64,000 bases of DNA from Nocardia salmonicida NBRC 13393 (GCF_001613085.1 NZ_BDBR01000020.1:16341-80340), one strand, 5' to 3'. Shown: positions 20,214 to 47,787, numbered from the stretch's first letter. Numbers and translations: made by a program. Notes: a model not told the origin generated them from the sequence alone.

Positions 20214-20770
20214 GCGCGCCTGATCACGGCGGCCCGAAGGCGGCAGCGGAGCGTGACCACGCAGGGCCTCGAGAGCAGGCGCCGTCGAGCACCGAGGAAC
20301 GCCGGGTGGTCCAGCGTGGCCTGTGGTTCGAGGAGTTCGAGATCGGCACGATCTACGAGCACCGACCCGGCCGCACCATCACCGAGGCCGACAATGTCCT
20401 GTTCACCACGCTCACCATGAACACCCAGGCACTGCACCTGGACGCGGCCTTCGCCGACGCGCAGCCGCCGTTCAACCAGCGCTTGGTGAACTCGATGTTC
20501 ACCCTCTCGACCCTGGTCGGGCTCTCCGTCGCCCAGCTCACCCAGGGCACGCTGGTCGGCAACCTCGGCTTCTCCGAGATGACCACGCCCGCGCCGCTGT
20601 TCCACGGCGACACCATGTACGCCGAGACGATGGTCACCGACAAGCGGGAATCCAAGAGCCGTCCCGGCGAGGGCATCGTCAGCCTGGCGCACACCGCACG
20701 CAACCAGCACGGCGTGATCGTGGCAACGGCGGTACGCAAGACGTTGGTCCGCAAGGCGCCGACAGCATGA
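20210..20770 (+). CDS. MaoC-type enoyl-CoA hydratase (methylglutaconyl/itaconyl-CoA hydratase role)
   Basis: A 186-residue hot-dog-fold hydratase. WFEEFEIGTIYEHRPGRTITEADNVLFTTLTMNTQALHLDAAFAD carries the MaoC hydratase signature with catalytic Asp and His (ITEADN...HLD). It matches the Rv2499c position in M. tuberculosis, so it should hydrate 3-methylglutaconyl-CoA to HMG-CoA. The first ~33 residues (GTG start overlapping fadE19 as GTGA) are not part of the fold and contain a ~58-bp repeat shared with the left NRPS. The GTG within ERRVVQRGLWF is an alternative start, which would put the repeat in untranslated leader. Confidence 0.9.
   Translation: MSAPDHGGPKAAAERDHAGPREQAPSSTEERRVVQRGLWFEEFEIGTIYEHRPGRTITEADNVLFTTLTMNTQALHLDAAFADAQPPFNQRLVNSMFTLSTLVGLSVAQLTQGTLVGNLGFSEMTTPAPLFHGDTMYAETMVTDKRESKSRPGEGIVSLAHTARNQHGVIVATAVRKTLVRKAPTA
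20228..20285. repeat. Short dispersed repeat, copy 2 (inside maoC 5' end)
   Basis: This is the second copy of the element at 2863-2921, with the identical 20-base core at 20245-20264 and small indels outside it. Here it is read in the opposite orientation relative to the host gene, giving ...GPKAAAERDHAGPREQAPS..., with no stop codon. It lies before the conserved hydratase fold, so insertion would be tolerated. Confidence 0.75.
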
Positions 20771-20810
20771 GCAACCGCCCCACGCCTGGCACCCGTCGAG
20801 AGGACGCAGT

Positions 20811-21626
20811 ATGAGCTGGCAGCCGAGTGGTCCCGCGTGGCTGTTCTGTCCCGCCGATCGCCCCGAACGCTTCGCGAAGGCCGCCGCGGTGGCCGATGTG
20901 GTGATCCTCGATCTCGAGGACGGTGTCGCGGCGGGTGACAAGGCCGCGGCCAGGCAGGCGCTGATCGACACCCCACTCGACCCGCAGCACACCGTGATCC
21001 GCGTCAACGCGGCGGACACCGACGACTACGCGGCCGATCTGGCGATCCTCGCCCAGACCGCCTACCGTCGGGTGATGCTGCCCAAATGCGAATCGGCCGA
21101 ACAGGTTCGAAGCCTCGCTGGCTACGAGGTGATCGTGCTGGTCGAATCGCCGCTCGGTGCGGTGCGAATCACCGAGTCGGTGCAGGCCGACAATGCCATC
21201 GGCGTGATGTGGGGCGCCGAGGATCTGGTCGCCGGACTCGGCGGCAACTCGAGCAGGCACGCCGAAGGTGGCTACCGGGAGGTCGCCCGCCACGTGCGCT
21301 CGTCGACCCTGCTGGCGGCCAAGGCATTCGGCCGCTTCGCGCTGGACTCGGTGTACTTGGACATCAAGGATCTCGACGGTCTCGCCGCGGAGACGAGCGA
21401 TGCCGTCGCCGTCGGTTTCGACGTCAAGGTCGCCATCCATCCGAGTCAGGTCGCCGTGATCCGCGCGGGCTACGCGCCCGACCCCGCCGAGCTCGACTGG
21501 GCGCGCCGGGTGCTGGCGGAGGTGCCCGACCACCGTGGCGTCTTCGCGTTCGAGGGTCGTATGGTCGACGCTCCGGTGCTGCGGCACGCCGAACAGATAG
21601 TCCGGCGCGCGGGCGTGCCCGGCTGA
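20811..21626 (+). CDS. citE: CitE-like beta-hydroxyacyl-CoA lyase (HMG-CoA lyase role)
   Basis: A 271-residue HpcH/HpaI-family TIM-barrel lyase. GPAWLFCPADRPERFAKAAAVADVVILDLEDGVA holds the acidic metal-binding pair, VIRVNAADT the conserved Arg, VIVLVESPLGAVRI a metal-ligand Glu, and GVMWGAEDLVAGLGGN the phosphate/CoA region. The orthologous position Rv2498c encodes a lyase shown to act in leucine and itaconate breakdown. Here it should split HMG-CoA into acetyl-CoA and acetoacetate, which the next gene can activate. The ATG at 20811 lies 40 bp past the maoC stop; a short ATG frame begins at that stop but is not gene-like. Confidence 0.92.
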   Translation: MSWQPSGPAWLFCPADRPERFAKAAAVADVVILDLEDGVAAGDKAAARQALIDTPLDPQHTVIRVNAADTDDYAADLAILAQTAYRRVMLPKCESAEQVRSLAGYEVIVLVESPLGAVRITESVQADNAIGVMWGAEDLVAGLGGNSSRHAEGGYREVARHVRSSTLLAAKAFGRFALDSVYLDIKDLDGLAAETSDAVAVGFDVKVAIHPSQVAVIRAGYAPDPAELDWARRVLAEVPDHRGVFAFEGRMVDAPVLRHAEQIVRRAGVPG

Positions 21627-21682
21627 ACATCGGGTAACCACTCCCCGATACCCGAAGTAGTCCAGTCCGAGGAGGACATCCG

Positions 21683-23626
21683 GTGCAACCGCAGTGGGTA
21701 CCGAACGCACACGACGTCGCGTCGGCCCGAATCACCGACTTCGCCGCCTTCGTCACCGCGCGAACCGGCGAGGAATACCCCGACTACCAGGCACTGTGGC
21801 GATGGTCGGTGGACGACATCGCCGGTTTCTGGCAGGCGGTGTGGGACTATTTCGAACTCGGCGAGACCGCCGGTGAGGTCCTCGGCTCGCGGGAGATGCC
21901 GGGCGCGCAGTGGTTTCCCGGCACCCGGCTGAACTACGTCGACCAGATCATCCGGATGGCCCAGTTCGGCCGCCCGGCGGTGATCGCCCTGCACGAGGAC
22001 GCCGAGCCGAGGGAGGTTTCCTGGTCGGAATTAATCGAGCAGGTCACGGTGTTCGCGCGCACATTGCGTGAGCAGGGTGTCGAAGCGGGCGATCGGGTGA
22101 TCGGCTACCTGCCCAATATTCCGGAAGCGATCGTCGCGTTCCTCGCCACCGCGAGCATCGGCGCGGTGTGGAGTGCCTGCGGTCAGGACTACTCCGCCAA
22201 GGCCGCGCTCGACCGGCTCGGCCAACTCGAACCGACGGTGCTGGTCACCGCCGACGGCTACCGTTTCGGTGGCAAGGAGCACGACAAGCGGGCCGACATC
22301 GCGGCCTTGCGCGATGGGCTGCCCAGCTTGCGCGCCACCGTCGTCGTCTCTCAGCTCGAACTCGAGGTCTCCGACACGCTGTCCTGGACGGACGCGGTCG
22401 CCGACGCCGGGCTCGGTGTGATCGAGACTGTCCCTGTCGATTTCGATCATCCGTTGTGGATCGTGTTCTCCTCCGGCACCACCGGATTGCCCAAAGGCAT
22501 CGTCCACGGACACGGCGGCGTACTGCTCGAGCACCTGAAAGCCGTAGCGCTGCAATCGAACATGGGCCCCGAGGACACGTTCTTCTGGTACACCAGCCCG
22601 AGCTGGATGATGTGGAACTTCCAGGTGGCCGGGCTGCTGACCGGTTCCACCATCGTTACCTACGACGGCAGCCCGACCGCGGGCGGACCGGATGCGCTGT
22701 GGCGCATAGCGGCCCAGGTGGGCGCCACCGTTTTCGGCACGAGTCCCGGGTACGTGCTCGGGTGCATCAAGGCGGGGTCCGTGCCGCGCACCGATCACGA
22801 CCTGTCGGCCCTGCGCTCGGTCGGCATCACCGGTTCGTCGCTGCCGGTGTCGAGCGCGCTGTGGTTGAACGAGAATGCGGGCGAGCATGTTCAGGTGAAC
22901 TCGATCAGCGGCGGTACCGACGTGGTGTCGGCGTTCGTCGGCGGCGTGCCGACCGTGCCGGTCTGGCCGGGCGAGCTGTCGGCGCCGTATCTCGGCGTCG
23001 CCCTCGACGCTTTCGACGAGCAGGGCCTGCCCGTGCGCGGCGAGGTCGGCGAGCTGGTGGTCACCGCGCCCATGCCGTCCATGCCGGTCAGCTTCTGGCG
23101 TGACGACGACGGAAAGCGTTACCACGCGGCCTATTTCGACACCTTCCCCGGCGTATGGCGCCACGGCGACTGGATCACCCTGACCGAACACGGCAGCATC
23201 GTCGTGCACGGCCGCTCCGATTCCACCCTCAACCGCCACGGCATCAGGATGGGCAGCGCCGACATCTACCAGGTCGTCGAACAGTTCCCCGAGATCGCCG
23301 AGGCCCTGGTGATCGGCGCCGAACAACCCGACGGCGGCTACTGGATGCCACTGTTCGTGCTGCTCGCCCCCGGCGCGGAACTCACCGAAGACCTGAAAAC
23401 CCGCCTCGCCACGGCGATCCGCACCGAGGTCTCCCCCCGCCACGTCCCCGACGAGATCCGCGAAGCCCCCGGCATCCCGCACACCCGAACCGGCAAGAAA
23501 CTGGAAGTCCCCATCAAGAAGCTCTTCCAGGGCGCCGACCCCGCCCGCGTTGTCGAACGCAGCGCCGTCGACGACCCCGCGCTGCTCGACTGGTATGCCC
23601 GCATAACCCCGCCCGACAAGCCCTAA
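21683..23626 (+). CDS. aacS: Acetoacetyl-CoA synthetase
   Basis: A 647-residue acyl-adenylating enzyme of the acetoacetate-CoA ligase group. Markers: WFPGTRLNYVDQIIR near the N-terminus, the P-loop IVFSSGTTGLPKGIVHGHGG (about residue 260), FFWYTSPSWMMWNFQVAGLLTGSTIV, GGTDVVSAFVGG, WRHGDWITLTEHGSIVVHGRSDSTLNRHGIRMGSADIY and the C-terminal lysine in RTGKKLEVPIKKLF. It activates acetoacetate from HMG-CoA cleavage to acetoacetyl-CoA. In M. tuberculosis the same locus carries the CoA-transferase genes scoA/scoB, so this is a functional replacement. The start is GTG 21683 with GAGGAGG 8 bp upstream. Confidence 0.93.
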   Translation: MQPQWVPNAHDVASARITDFAAFVTARTGEEYPDYQALWRWSVDDIAGFWQAVWDYFELGETAGEVLGSREMPGAQWFPGTRLNYVDQIIRMAQFGRPAVIALHEDAEPREVSWSELIEQVTVFARTLREQGVEAGDRVIGYLPNIPEAIVAFLATASIGAVWSACGQDYSAKAALDRLGQLEPTVLVTADGYRFGGKEHDKRADIAALRDGLPSLRATVVVSQLELEVSDTLSWTDAVADAGLGVIETVPVDFDHPLWIVFSSGTTGLPKGIVHGHGGVLLEHLKAVALQSNMGPEDTFFWYTSPSWMMWNFQVAGLLTGSTIVTYDGSPTAGGPDALWRIAAQVGATVFGTSPGYVLGCIKAGSVPRTDHDLSALRSVGITGSSLPVSSALWLNENAGEHVQVNSISGGTDVVSAFVGGVPTVPVWPGELSAPYLGVALDAFDEQGLPVRGEVGELVVTAPMPSMPVSFWRDDDGKRYHAAYFDTFPGVWRHGDWITLTEHGSIVVHGRSDSTLNRHGIRMGSADIYQVVEQFPEIAEALVIGAEQPDGGYWMPLFVLLAPGAELTEDLKTRLATAIRTEVSPRHVPDEIREAPGIPHTRTGKKLEVPIKKLFQGADPARVVERSAVDDPALLDWYARITPPDKP

Positions 23627-23638
23627 TACACTTCTCGC

Positions 23639-24853
23639 ATGAATGTCAGCGAGTCTCGTGGGGCGCGTGGGGTAGCTGGGACCGAAGTGCGGCGTAGGCC
23701 GAAGAATCGTCGGGCGCAGATCGCGGCGTCGTCGGCGGTGGCGTTCGGGGCCGCGGGGTATCACGGGGTGAGCATGGAGGACATCGCGTCCGGGCTGGGA
23801 ATCAGCTCGGCCGCGCTGTACCGGCACTACCCCAGCAAGTACGCGTTGTTCCGGGAGGAGTTACTTCGGGTCGGGCAGGCGTTCACCGCGTCGATCGTGG
23901 TGTCGGCCGAGGACACGCTGCCCGCGGCGCAACGGTTGCGGCACATGCTGACCGGGCTGATCGGCGCGACCGTGGAGAATCGCGCGACGGTGCGGCTGGT
24001 GCGGTGGGAGGGCCGCTACCTCGAACCGACCGATCGAGTGGTGCTCGACGAGCAGCAGGAGTCGGTGCTGGTCGCGCTCGACGAACAGTTGGCGGACTTG
24101 CGTCCCGAATTGACCCCGGCTGAGCAGCGCATGATCTCCACGGCGATTCTCGGTGTGATCACCAGCGTCGCCGATCACCACGCGGCACTGCCCGTTCGCA
24201 CGCTCAACAGGTTGCTCGGTTCGGCCTGCATGGCACTGACGGACAGGGAATTGCCGCCCGCGGCAACCGTTTCGGAGCAGGGCGCCCGCGCCGAGATTCC
24301 GGATTCGTTCAAACACGAACTGCTGCTTCGTAAAGCGGTGGACCTCTTCCACAAACGCGGCTATCCCAATGTCAGCGTGGAGGACATCGCCTCGGCGGCG
24401 GGATTGTCGGCGGCGTCGGCGGTGTACCGGTTCTATCGCGGCAAGAGCGATATCCTCGCCGCCGCGTTCCGGCGGGCGGCGGACCGGGTGTCCGGGGCGA
24501 TCGGGCCCGCGGTCGCGAGCACCTCCGACAGTGGCGCGGCGCTGGGCGTGCTGGTCGATCAGTTCGTGGCCGACACGTTCAACGAGCGAGCGCTCGCCGT
24601 CGTCTATTACGCCGAATTCGGGCACGTGCCCGCCGAGGAGCGTGCCGTCCTGCGCAATATCCAGCGGTTGAGCGTGCAGGAGTGGGCGCGGCTGGTGCGC
24701 GAGATGCGGCCGGAGCTTTCCGCGGCCGAGGCGAGATTCCTGGTGCACGCCGCGTTCGCCATGGTCATCGACCTCGGTCAGCGGTTCGGCGACGACCCGA
24801 TCGCGGGCCGGGCCAGGGTGGGGTTCCTGATGCGGCGGGTGCTGCTCGGTTGA
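23639..24853 (+). CDS. Tandem-TetR transcriptional regulator
   Basis: A 404-residue protein made of two complete TetR units. Unit 1 (about 1-200): RAQIAASSAVAFGAAGYHGVSMEDIASGLGISSAALYRHYPSKYALF. Unit 2 (about 220-404): LLRKAVDLFHKRGYPNVSVEDIASAAGLSAASAVYRFYRGKSDILAAAF, followed by its own ligand-binding helices. Each unit has an intact helix-turn-helix, so the polypeptide could bind both half-sites as a monomer, like an intramolecular dimer. It starts 12 bp after aacS, but target genes are not clear. Similar double-TetR proteins occur in mycobacteria. An alternative role in lipid metabolism regulation is only positional inference. Confidence 0.9.
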   Translation: MNVSESRGARGVAGTEVRRRPKNRRAQIAASSAVAFGAAGYHGVSMEDIASGLGISSAALYRHYPSKYALFREELLRVGQAFTASIVVSAEDTLPAAQRLRHMLTGLIGATVENRATVRLVRWEGRYLEPTDRVVLDEQQESVLVALDEQLADLRPELTPAEQRMISTAILGVITSVADHHAALPVRTLNRLLGSACMALTDRELPPAATVSEQGARAEIPDSFKHELLLRKAVDLFHKRGYPNVSVEDIASAAGLSAASAVYRFYRGKSDILAAAFRRAADRVSGAIGPAVASTSDSGAALGVLVDQFVADTFNERALAVVYYAEFGHVPAEERAVLRNIQRLSVQEWARLVREMRPELSAAEARFLVHAAFAMVIDLGQRFGDDPIAGRARVGFLMRRVLLG

Positions 24854-24934
24854 GGCAATTCACCCGTCGCGTATGAGGCAGACCGTTCTCGATTCGGCCT
24901 ACGCTCGGCGATCAGGCCGTCGAACGGAGCGTGC

Positions 24935-26358
24935 ATGGATCCCCGCGCGAGCGCGCTGACCAGGCGATCGTTGCTGGGGCTCGGTGCCGCGGTCGCGGTG
25001 GGAGCGGTGTTGCCCGCATGTGGCGACGAACAGACGTCCTGGCCGGTCCGCACCACCGGTCGCCCGGATGTGCTCGCCCTGGCGATCGACGCCTACATCT
25101 TCGGTTATCCGTTGATCATGATGGACGTGATGCGGGCGGCCAGTGGTCCGAACAACAGCCTCGATCACAGCGTGCTGCCCGATCCCTACGACCGCGGCGT
25201 GGCCAGACTCAGCAACGACATGGTCTACACGCAGGCGTGGCTGGACCTGACCGATGAGCCGATGGTGTTGCAGATTCCCAGGGCGGAGCCCGACCGGTTC
25301 TGGCTGTTCCAGTTGCTCGACGGGTGGGCAATACCGTGCACGACCTGACCAGCAAGAATCCGCGGACCGCCGTGAACGCCGACGGTCCGCCCTCCACCTA
25401 TCTCCTCACCGGCCCGCAGTGGACGGGCGAGCTGCCTGCGGGGATGACACGGCTGCGGATGCCGTCGGAGCTGTGCACGATCGTCGGGCGGATCCAGATC
25501 AACGGCACCGAGGACGCGCCGAAGGTCAACCAGTGGCAGCAGCGGATGAAACTGATCCCGCTGAGCGCCTGGAACCGGGTTGAACTCGACAGCACGGTCA
25601 GCCGCGTCCACCCGATCGACCGTGGGCCGGAACCCCCGACGAAACGGATCGCGGCACTGGACGGCCGCACCTATCTCAACCGCGTCTGTCGGCTGATGAT
25701 CGCCGATCCCCCCGCCGCCGACGACGCACCGCTGATGACCGAGCTGGCCACGGTCGACATCCAGCCCGGCGGAGTAGTCGACAACCTTCCGGCCGACGTC
25801 CTCGACGAAGCGGTCCGCCAGGCCCAGCGCAGCATCGCCGACTGGCAAGACCCCACCGCCCGCCGGGTCAACGGCTGGGAAATTCCCATCGACCTGGGCG
25901 GCACCTACGGCACCGACTATCTACGTCGCGCGGCCAACACCAGGCTCTCGCCCGGCCTCGCCCCCATCCGCGACGTCCTCTACGCGAACCTGGACGCGCC
26001 CGCCACCGACGACCGAGGCGAAGCCCTGCGCTACCGAATCCGCTTCGAACCAGGCCAATGGCCACCCCCTGTCGATGCCTTCGCCACGATCACCGCCTAC
26101 GACACCCAAGGGTTCCTGGTCCCCAACCCCGACAAGATCTATTCGGTCGGCAACTTTCCCGCCGTGGTCCGCGCCCCCGACGGCTCCGTGGAAATAGCTG
26201 TCCAACAACAGGACCCACGCCCCGCCGTCCCCACGGGTAACTGGCTCCCCATTCCCTCGACCGGCGCTTTCTCCCTGACTCTGCGCCTCTACGCACCCAA
26301 GGAGGCCGCGCTCGACGGGAAGTGGCAGCCACCACCGATGACCCGCGTCGACGATTAG
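24935..26358 (+). pseudogene. DUF1254/DUF1214 lipoprotein gene with a one-base frameshift
   Basis: The 5' part (24935-25348) encodes MDPRASALTRRSLLGLGAAVAV...LPACGDEQ, a twin-arginine signal with a lipobox Cys, then DVLALAIDAYIFGYPLIMMDVMRA, the DUF1254 opening, and ends LLDGWAIPCTT. The 3' part is in the next frame from about 25324: GNTVHDLTSKNPRTAVNADGPPSTYLLTGPQW, and continues through the DUF1214 region to 26358. One extra G in the TGGGC at 25325-25329 would restore LLDGWGNTVHDL and a single ~474-residue protein. So a deletion of one G, or a sequencing error in a G-run, splits the gene. Both halves keep coding quality, which suggests a recent event. Function of the family is unknown. Confidence 0.85.
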
Positions 26359-26366
26359 GTCCGGAT

Positions 26367-27026
26367 TCACCCGAATTCGATGACGGTGCCGTTCTCGATC
26401 GAAACCCTGGCGGCCTCGAAGAACAACAGCCAGGTGGTCAACTCCCGGTAGAACGGGTGCTCCGCGTCGTTGTTGCTGTCCAGCACTGCCCGGATCCGGG
26501 CGAGCTCGGCATCGGAAAGTTCACCATCGACCAGACTGATACCCAAATACGGTGCGACATAGGCAAGTTCGCGCATCAGCGCCACGCTCGACCCGACCAT
26601 GCCACCGGCGATGTCGACCCCGTCGCCGACGAAGAGAACCTCATCGAATTCGACGGGAACGTAGAGACCCTCGCAATCCGAGTGGCAGACGAGGTGGGAG
26701 TCGAAGGTGGATCCGACCAGGTCGATGACTGGATCATCCGAAGCCCGCTCACCCTCGGCAACGGGAGTCAGCGGTTGCTCGGGGTACTCGCGCGCCAGGG
26801 CATACGCACGTCGCAGCGAGTGCACGAAAGAGTAGGGCACGCCCAATATCCGAGCGCGGTCCACTGCTGAGCCCGCGACCCTCGGCTCCTCGTGAGGGGG
26901 TAGCCCCTCTTGCACCAGCAATTCGTTGAGCGCACGCAATTGATCTGTCAGCCTGTCGAGATTTTCCGGGTCACTGCCGTCTTCCACGGCATAGGCCAGT
27001 CCCCCGGTTCCTACGGTAAGTCCCAT
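26367..27026 (-). CDS. Hypothetical protein at the end of the NRPS operon
   Basis: A 219-residue soluble protein with no motif I recognise. It is acidic, has no signal peptide or membrane segment, and reads as alternating helices and strands: an N-terminal helix rich in Leu/Glu (NLDRLTDQLRALNELLVQEGL), then SHLVCHSDCEGLYVPVEFDEVLF with two cysteines, GGMVGSSVALMRELAYVAPYLGI and a C-terminal FYRELTTWLLFFEAARVSIENG. It starts 30 bp after the MbtH gene and in the same direction, so cotranscription with the NRPS is possible. It ends 8 bp from the convergent DUF1254 gene. Whether it acts in peptide synthesis, immunity or something unrelated cannot be decided. Confidence 0.75.
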   Translation of the reverse strand: MGLTVGTGGLAYAVEDGSDPENLDRLTDQLRALNELLVQEGLPPHEEPRVAGSAVDRARILGVPYSFVHSLRRAYALAREYPEQPLTPVAEGERASDDPVIDLVGSTFDSHLVCHSDCEGLYVPVEFDEVLFVGDGVDIAGGMVGSSVALMRELAYVAPYLGISLVDGELSDAELARIRAVLDSNNDAEHPFYRELTTWLLFFEAARVSIENGTVIEFG

Positions 27027-27056
27027 GGGGAGAAGCTAGCTCGACGGTCTGACAGA

Positions 27057-27272
27057 TCAGGGCTTGTTGGACATGGCGGCGATGAGGGAGTTGGGGCGCA
27101 TGTCGAGCCAGTGGGATTCCACGTAGTGCAGGCAGGAGGTTCGGGGCGCGGCGCCGAAGGCTACCGACCAGCCTCCGGGGACGGCGGCGAAGGTGGGCCA
27201 GAGGGAGTGTTCACCCTCGGTGTTGACCAGGACGTAGAACTGGGCGTTGTCGTCGTCGAACGGGTTGGTCAT
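27057..27272 (-). CDS. MbtH-like NRPS accessory protein
   Basis: A 71-residue MbtH family protein. MTNPFDDDNAQFYVLVNTEGEHSLWPTF, VPGGWSVAFG and CLHYVESHWLDMRPNSL contain the conserved NPF, SLWP, GGW and WxDxRPxSL elements. Such proteins bind adenylation domains and help them fold and activate amino acids. The ATG overlaps the stop of the upstream pseudo-adenylation gene (ATGA, 27269-27272), so it is translated with the NRPS operon. Partners are likely the five intact A domains of the large NRPS. Confidence 0.96.
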   Translation of the reverse strand: MTNPFDDDNAQFYVLVNTEGEHSLWPTFAAVPGGWSVAFGAAPRTSCLHYVESHWLDMRPNSLIAAMSNKP

Positions 27273-29394
27273 GGGGTGGCCTTTCCGAGGAGAGTGCCCA
27301 GATGGGCTAATGCTGATGGGGTGCCTTCGATGTCGTGGTGGGCGAGCTCGCTGGTGCGGAACAGGCGGTCGCTGTGGGTGGGGTGGGCGGGCGCGAAGTG
27401 CGGGGTGAAGTCGGTGGTGGTGATGCCGTAGGCGGTGATGAGGGTGCCTAACCGGGAGGGGTCGGGCGGCTCGGTGAGGACTACGGTCGCGCCGACGCGA
27501 AGGGGTAGCAGGTAGCCGTGCCAGGCGGTGGCGTCGCCGGTGTGGGCCTGGTGCAGGTAGACGTCGCGAGTGGAGAGATGGTGGCGGGCCTGCATGGCGG
27601 TCACCCGGTGGACCGCGGCCTCGTGGCTGATGGTGACGCTGTGGGTCGAGCCGGGCGGAAACAGCACGAGGGCGGAGTGCTGCGGCAGGATCGGGGCGCG
27701 ATGTTCGCCGCGGGCGATCGGTTCGCTGGAGTAGGCCGACAGCGCGACCCGGTCGACCGTGACCGTCGGGATGTCGTAGGCCCCGAGGTGTTCGCGGGCC
27801 GCGATGGTCAGGGCCAGTGCGGGGTTGACGACCGGTGGGATCAGGGGGTTCGCGGTGTCGATCGGCACCACGGTGCCACCGGCCTTGAGCACCGCGTAGG
27901 CGGCGACCACGAACTCGATGGAACGCGGAACATCCACGAGCACAGCGGATTCGGGTCCGATGCCGAGGGCGGACAGATGCCGGGCCAGTTGGTTGGTGCG
28001 CCGGTCGAGGTCACCATAGGTGATGATCGATGTCGGGCCGTCGCTCGGCGCATGGACGACGGCCGGGTCGAAAGGGGTCGCGGCGGACTGCGCTTCGAAT
28101 TCGTCGAGCAGGAGCTCGCCCGGCAGTCCCACCGCACCGGAATAGTGCCCGTCGTCGATGCGGCCGACGAATTCGATCTCGGCGGTCCAGGCATCGCCCG
28201 GCGGCCTGCGCCGCACCAGGTCGCCGGTGGCGAACATGCGGTCGTCCACCGGGCCGATGGGGTTGGCCAGGAAGGTCGCGGCGGTGGCCTGCCTGCCGAC
28301 GTAACCGCGCGCCAATTGCACACCGGAGACGTAGAGTTCACCGATCTCACCGTCGGCGACGGGGCACAGGTGCTCGTCGAGGATCAGCAGTTCGACATCG
28401 TCGGCGGCCGATCCGAACGGGACCACCTCCAGATCGGCCCCGGTCACCTCGTGCGCGACGAACTCGCCCGCGGTTTCGGGCCTGCCGTAGACATGCCACA
28501 GGGTGGCTCCGCTCACCGAGCGCAAGGCGGCAGCGGTTTTCGCGAGCAATGACCCACCGGAGCCGAGCACCACGCGCAGCGAATCGAGGCGTTCCTCGGC
28601 ATCGGGCAGCGCCGCCAGTTCGGCCAGCTCGGCATGGTCGAGACATGCTGTGGTCACGCCTGTTCGGGAGATCGCGTCGGCGAGCACTTCCGACGGCGAG
28701 ACCACCAGCGTGGCACCGGTTTGCAGGGCGAGCAGCATCTCCCCTACCGCGGCCTGCCCGCTCAGCGGTGCGTGCCAGAGCACGGAATCACCGGCGCCGA
28801 TACCGCAGAGACGCTGGCGCCAGCTCGAATTCGCCTGCGCCGCGCGATGTCCGACGACGACCGCGGTCGAGGCGGCGATGTCGACGACGAGATAGGCCGG
28901 GTTGTCCGCGGTAGGCCCTGGTAGCTCGTCGGGAGTGATCTCGACGGTGGCGTCGGTGTACAGAACCGGGAACCCGGCCGGGTGCCGCGTCCGGGCGCTC
29001 GTGAGGACGAGCGTCGGCGCGGCCAGCGCCGAGGTGCGGCTTTGCACTTCCGCCGGGGTAGCGGGGTCGAGCAGAACGAAGGCACCGCCCGCGGCGAGCA
29101 CCGCGTGCACGGCGACAACGAGTTCCGCCGAGCGCGGTAGCGACACCGCGACGGTGGCCTCGGGGCCGACGCCGTGCTCGATGAGAGCCGCGGCCAAGGC
29201 ATCGACACGCTCGGCTAGTTCGCCGTAGGTGAGGCCGATTTCGCCGTCGCGCACCGCGAGGATGTCGGGTTCGTTATCGGCGTAGGTGGAGAAGGCGGCG
29301 AGCAGGGTCGCCGGGTCACGCGGCCGGTCGCCGTCCAGGTCACGCAGGAGCGCGGCGAGGGTGGCGGCGGTCGTGACCGAATCCGTGTGCGACA

Positions 29395-29395
<1 letters not shown>
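27269..29395 (-). CDS. Degenerate tandem adenylation-domain protein (pseudoenzyme candidate)
   Basis: A 708-residue protein that resembles two adenylation domains. Part 1 (about 35-430): LTYGELAERVDALAAALIEHGVGPEATVAVSLPRSAELVVAVHAVLAAGG is intact, but the P-loop place reads AYLVVDIAASTAVVVGHRAA, without TSGSTGxPKG; A7-like ARGYVGRQATAATFLANP and RMFATGDLVRR remain, and the VKIRG/ELGEIE region is missing. Part 2 (about 440-708): TYGDLDRRTNQLARHLSALGIGPESAVLVDVPRS, then ALVLFPPGSTHSVTISHEAA in place of the P-loop, and GITTTDFTPHFAP; it stops before the A5 motif. There is no carrier and no A10 lysine. The ATG overlaps the NRPS TGA by one base. The long intact frame argues for selection; a structural or scaffold role is inference, decay the alternative. 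Confidence 0.85.
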
Positions 29396-47418
<18,023 letters not shown>

Positions 47419-47787
47419 GAATACACCTCGTGAACCGGAAGATTCGATATGAACGCGGTGGGCGTGACGCCACACTCGCGCAAGATCCCCGACAGATCAT
47501 GTGGACGAGATCGGCGACCACTGGTCGCCGAAGCAAACGGACGTTGCGTCCGTCGCGGGTGCCTAGCTGATGATCGTTCCTCCAACGGCTGTGTCAGTTA
47601 CGTCACATGGTGCCTGTCCATGCAAGGCCGACAGTAGGCGCTCATTTAATAAAAGGGAACTTATTCCGGTAAAAAAACCGGTCGATTGTCCAGTCTGTCC
47701 GAGTGAGTACTCACGACCAGGGCATGAGTGTGGGCTCCAACACATCGGATATCGATATGTGAGCCACCACACCTTCAGACCCGGACA
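47419..47787. promoter_or_regulatory. Promoter region of the large NRPS operon
   Basis: This 369-bp gap lies between the NRPS start and the 3' end of the upstream GAF regulator gene, both on the minus strand. The stretch 47640-47680 is strikingly AT-rich for this genome (TTTAATAAAAGGG, then a run of seven A). On the minus strand TATTAAAT (47644-47651) could be a -10 element. CCGGT-AAAAAA-ACCGG (47666-47681) and the perfect palindrome at 47703-47714 are likely protein-binding sites. No gene is supported here. Confidence 0.6.
47703..47714. promoter_or_regulatory. Perfect 12-bp palindrome upstream of the NRPS
   Basis: GTGAGTACTCAC is its own reverse complement. It sits about 290 bp upstream of the NRPS start and about 75 bp past the end of the GAF regulator gene. 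This is a good operator candidate for that regulator or another dimeric protein; binding is not shown. Confidence 0.5.

Noticed and set aside
47449..47637. 62-codon plus-strand frame in the NRPS promoter
   Set aside because: No ribosome site, no bias and no motifs; it overlaps the likely promoter and the NRPS start.
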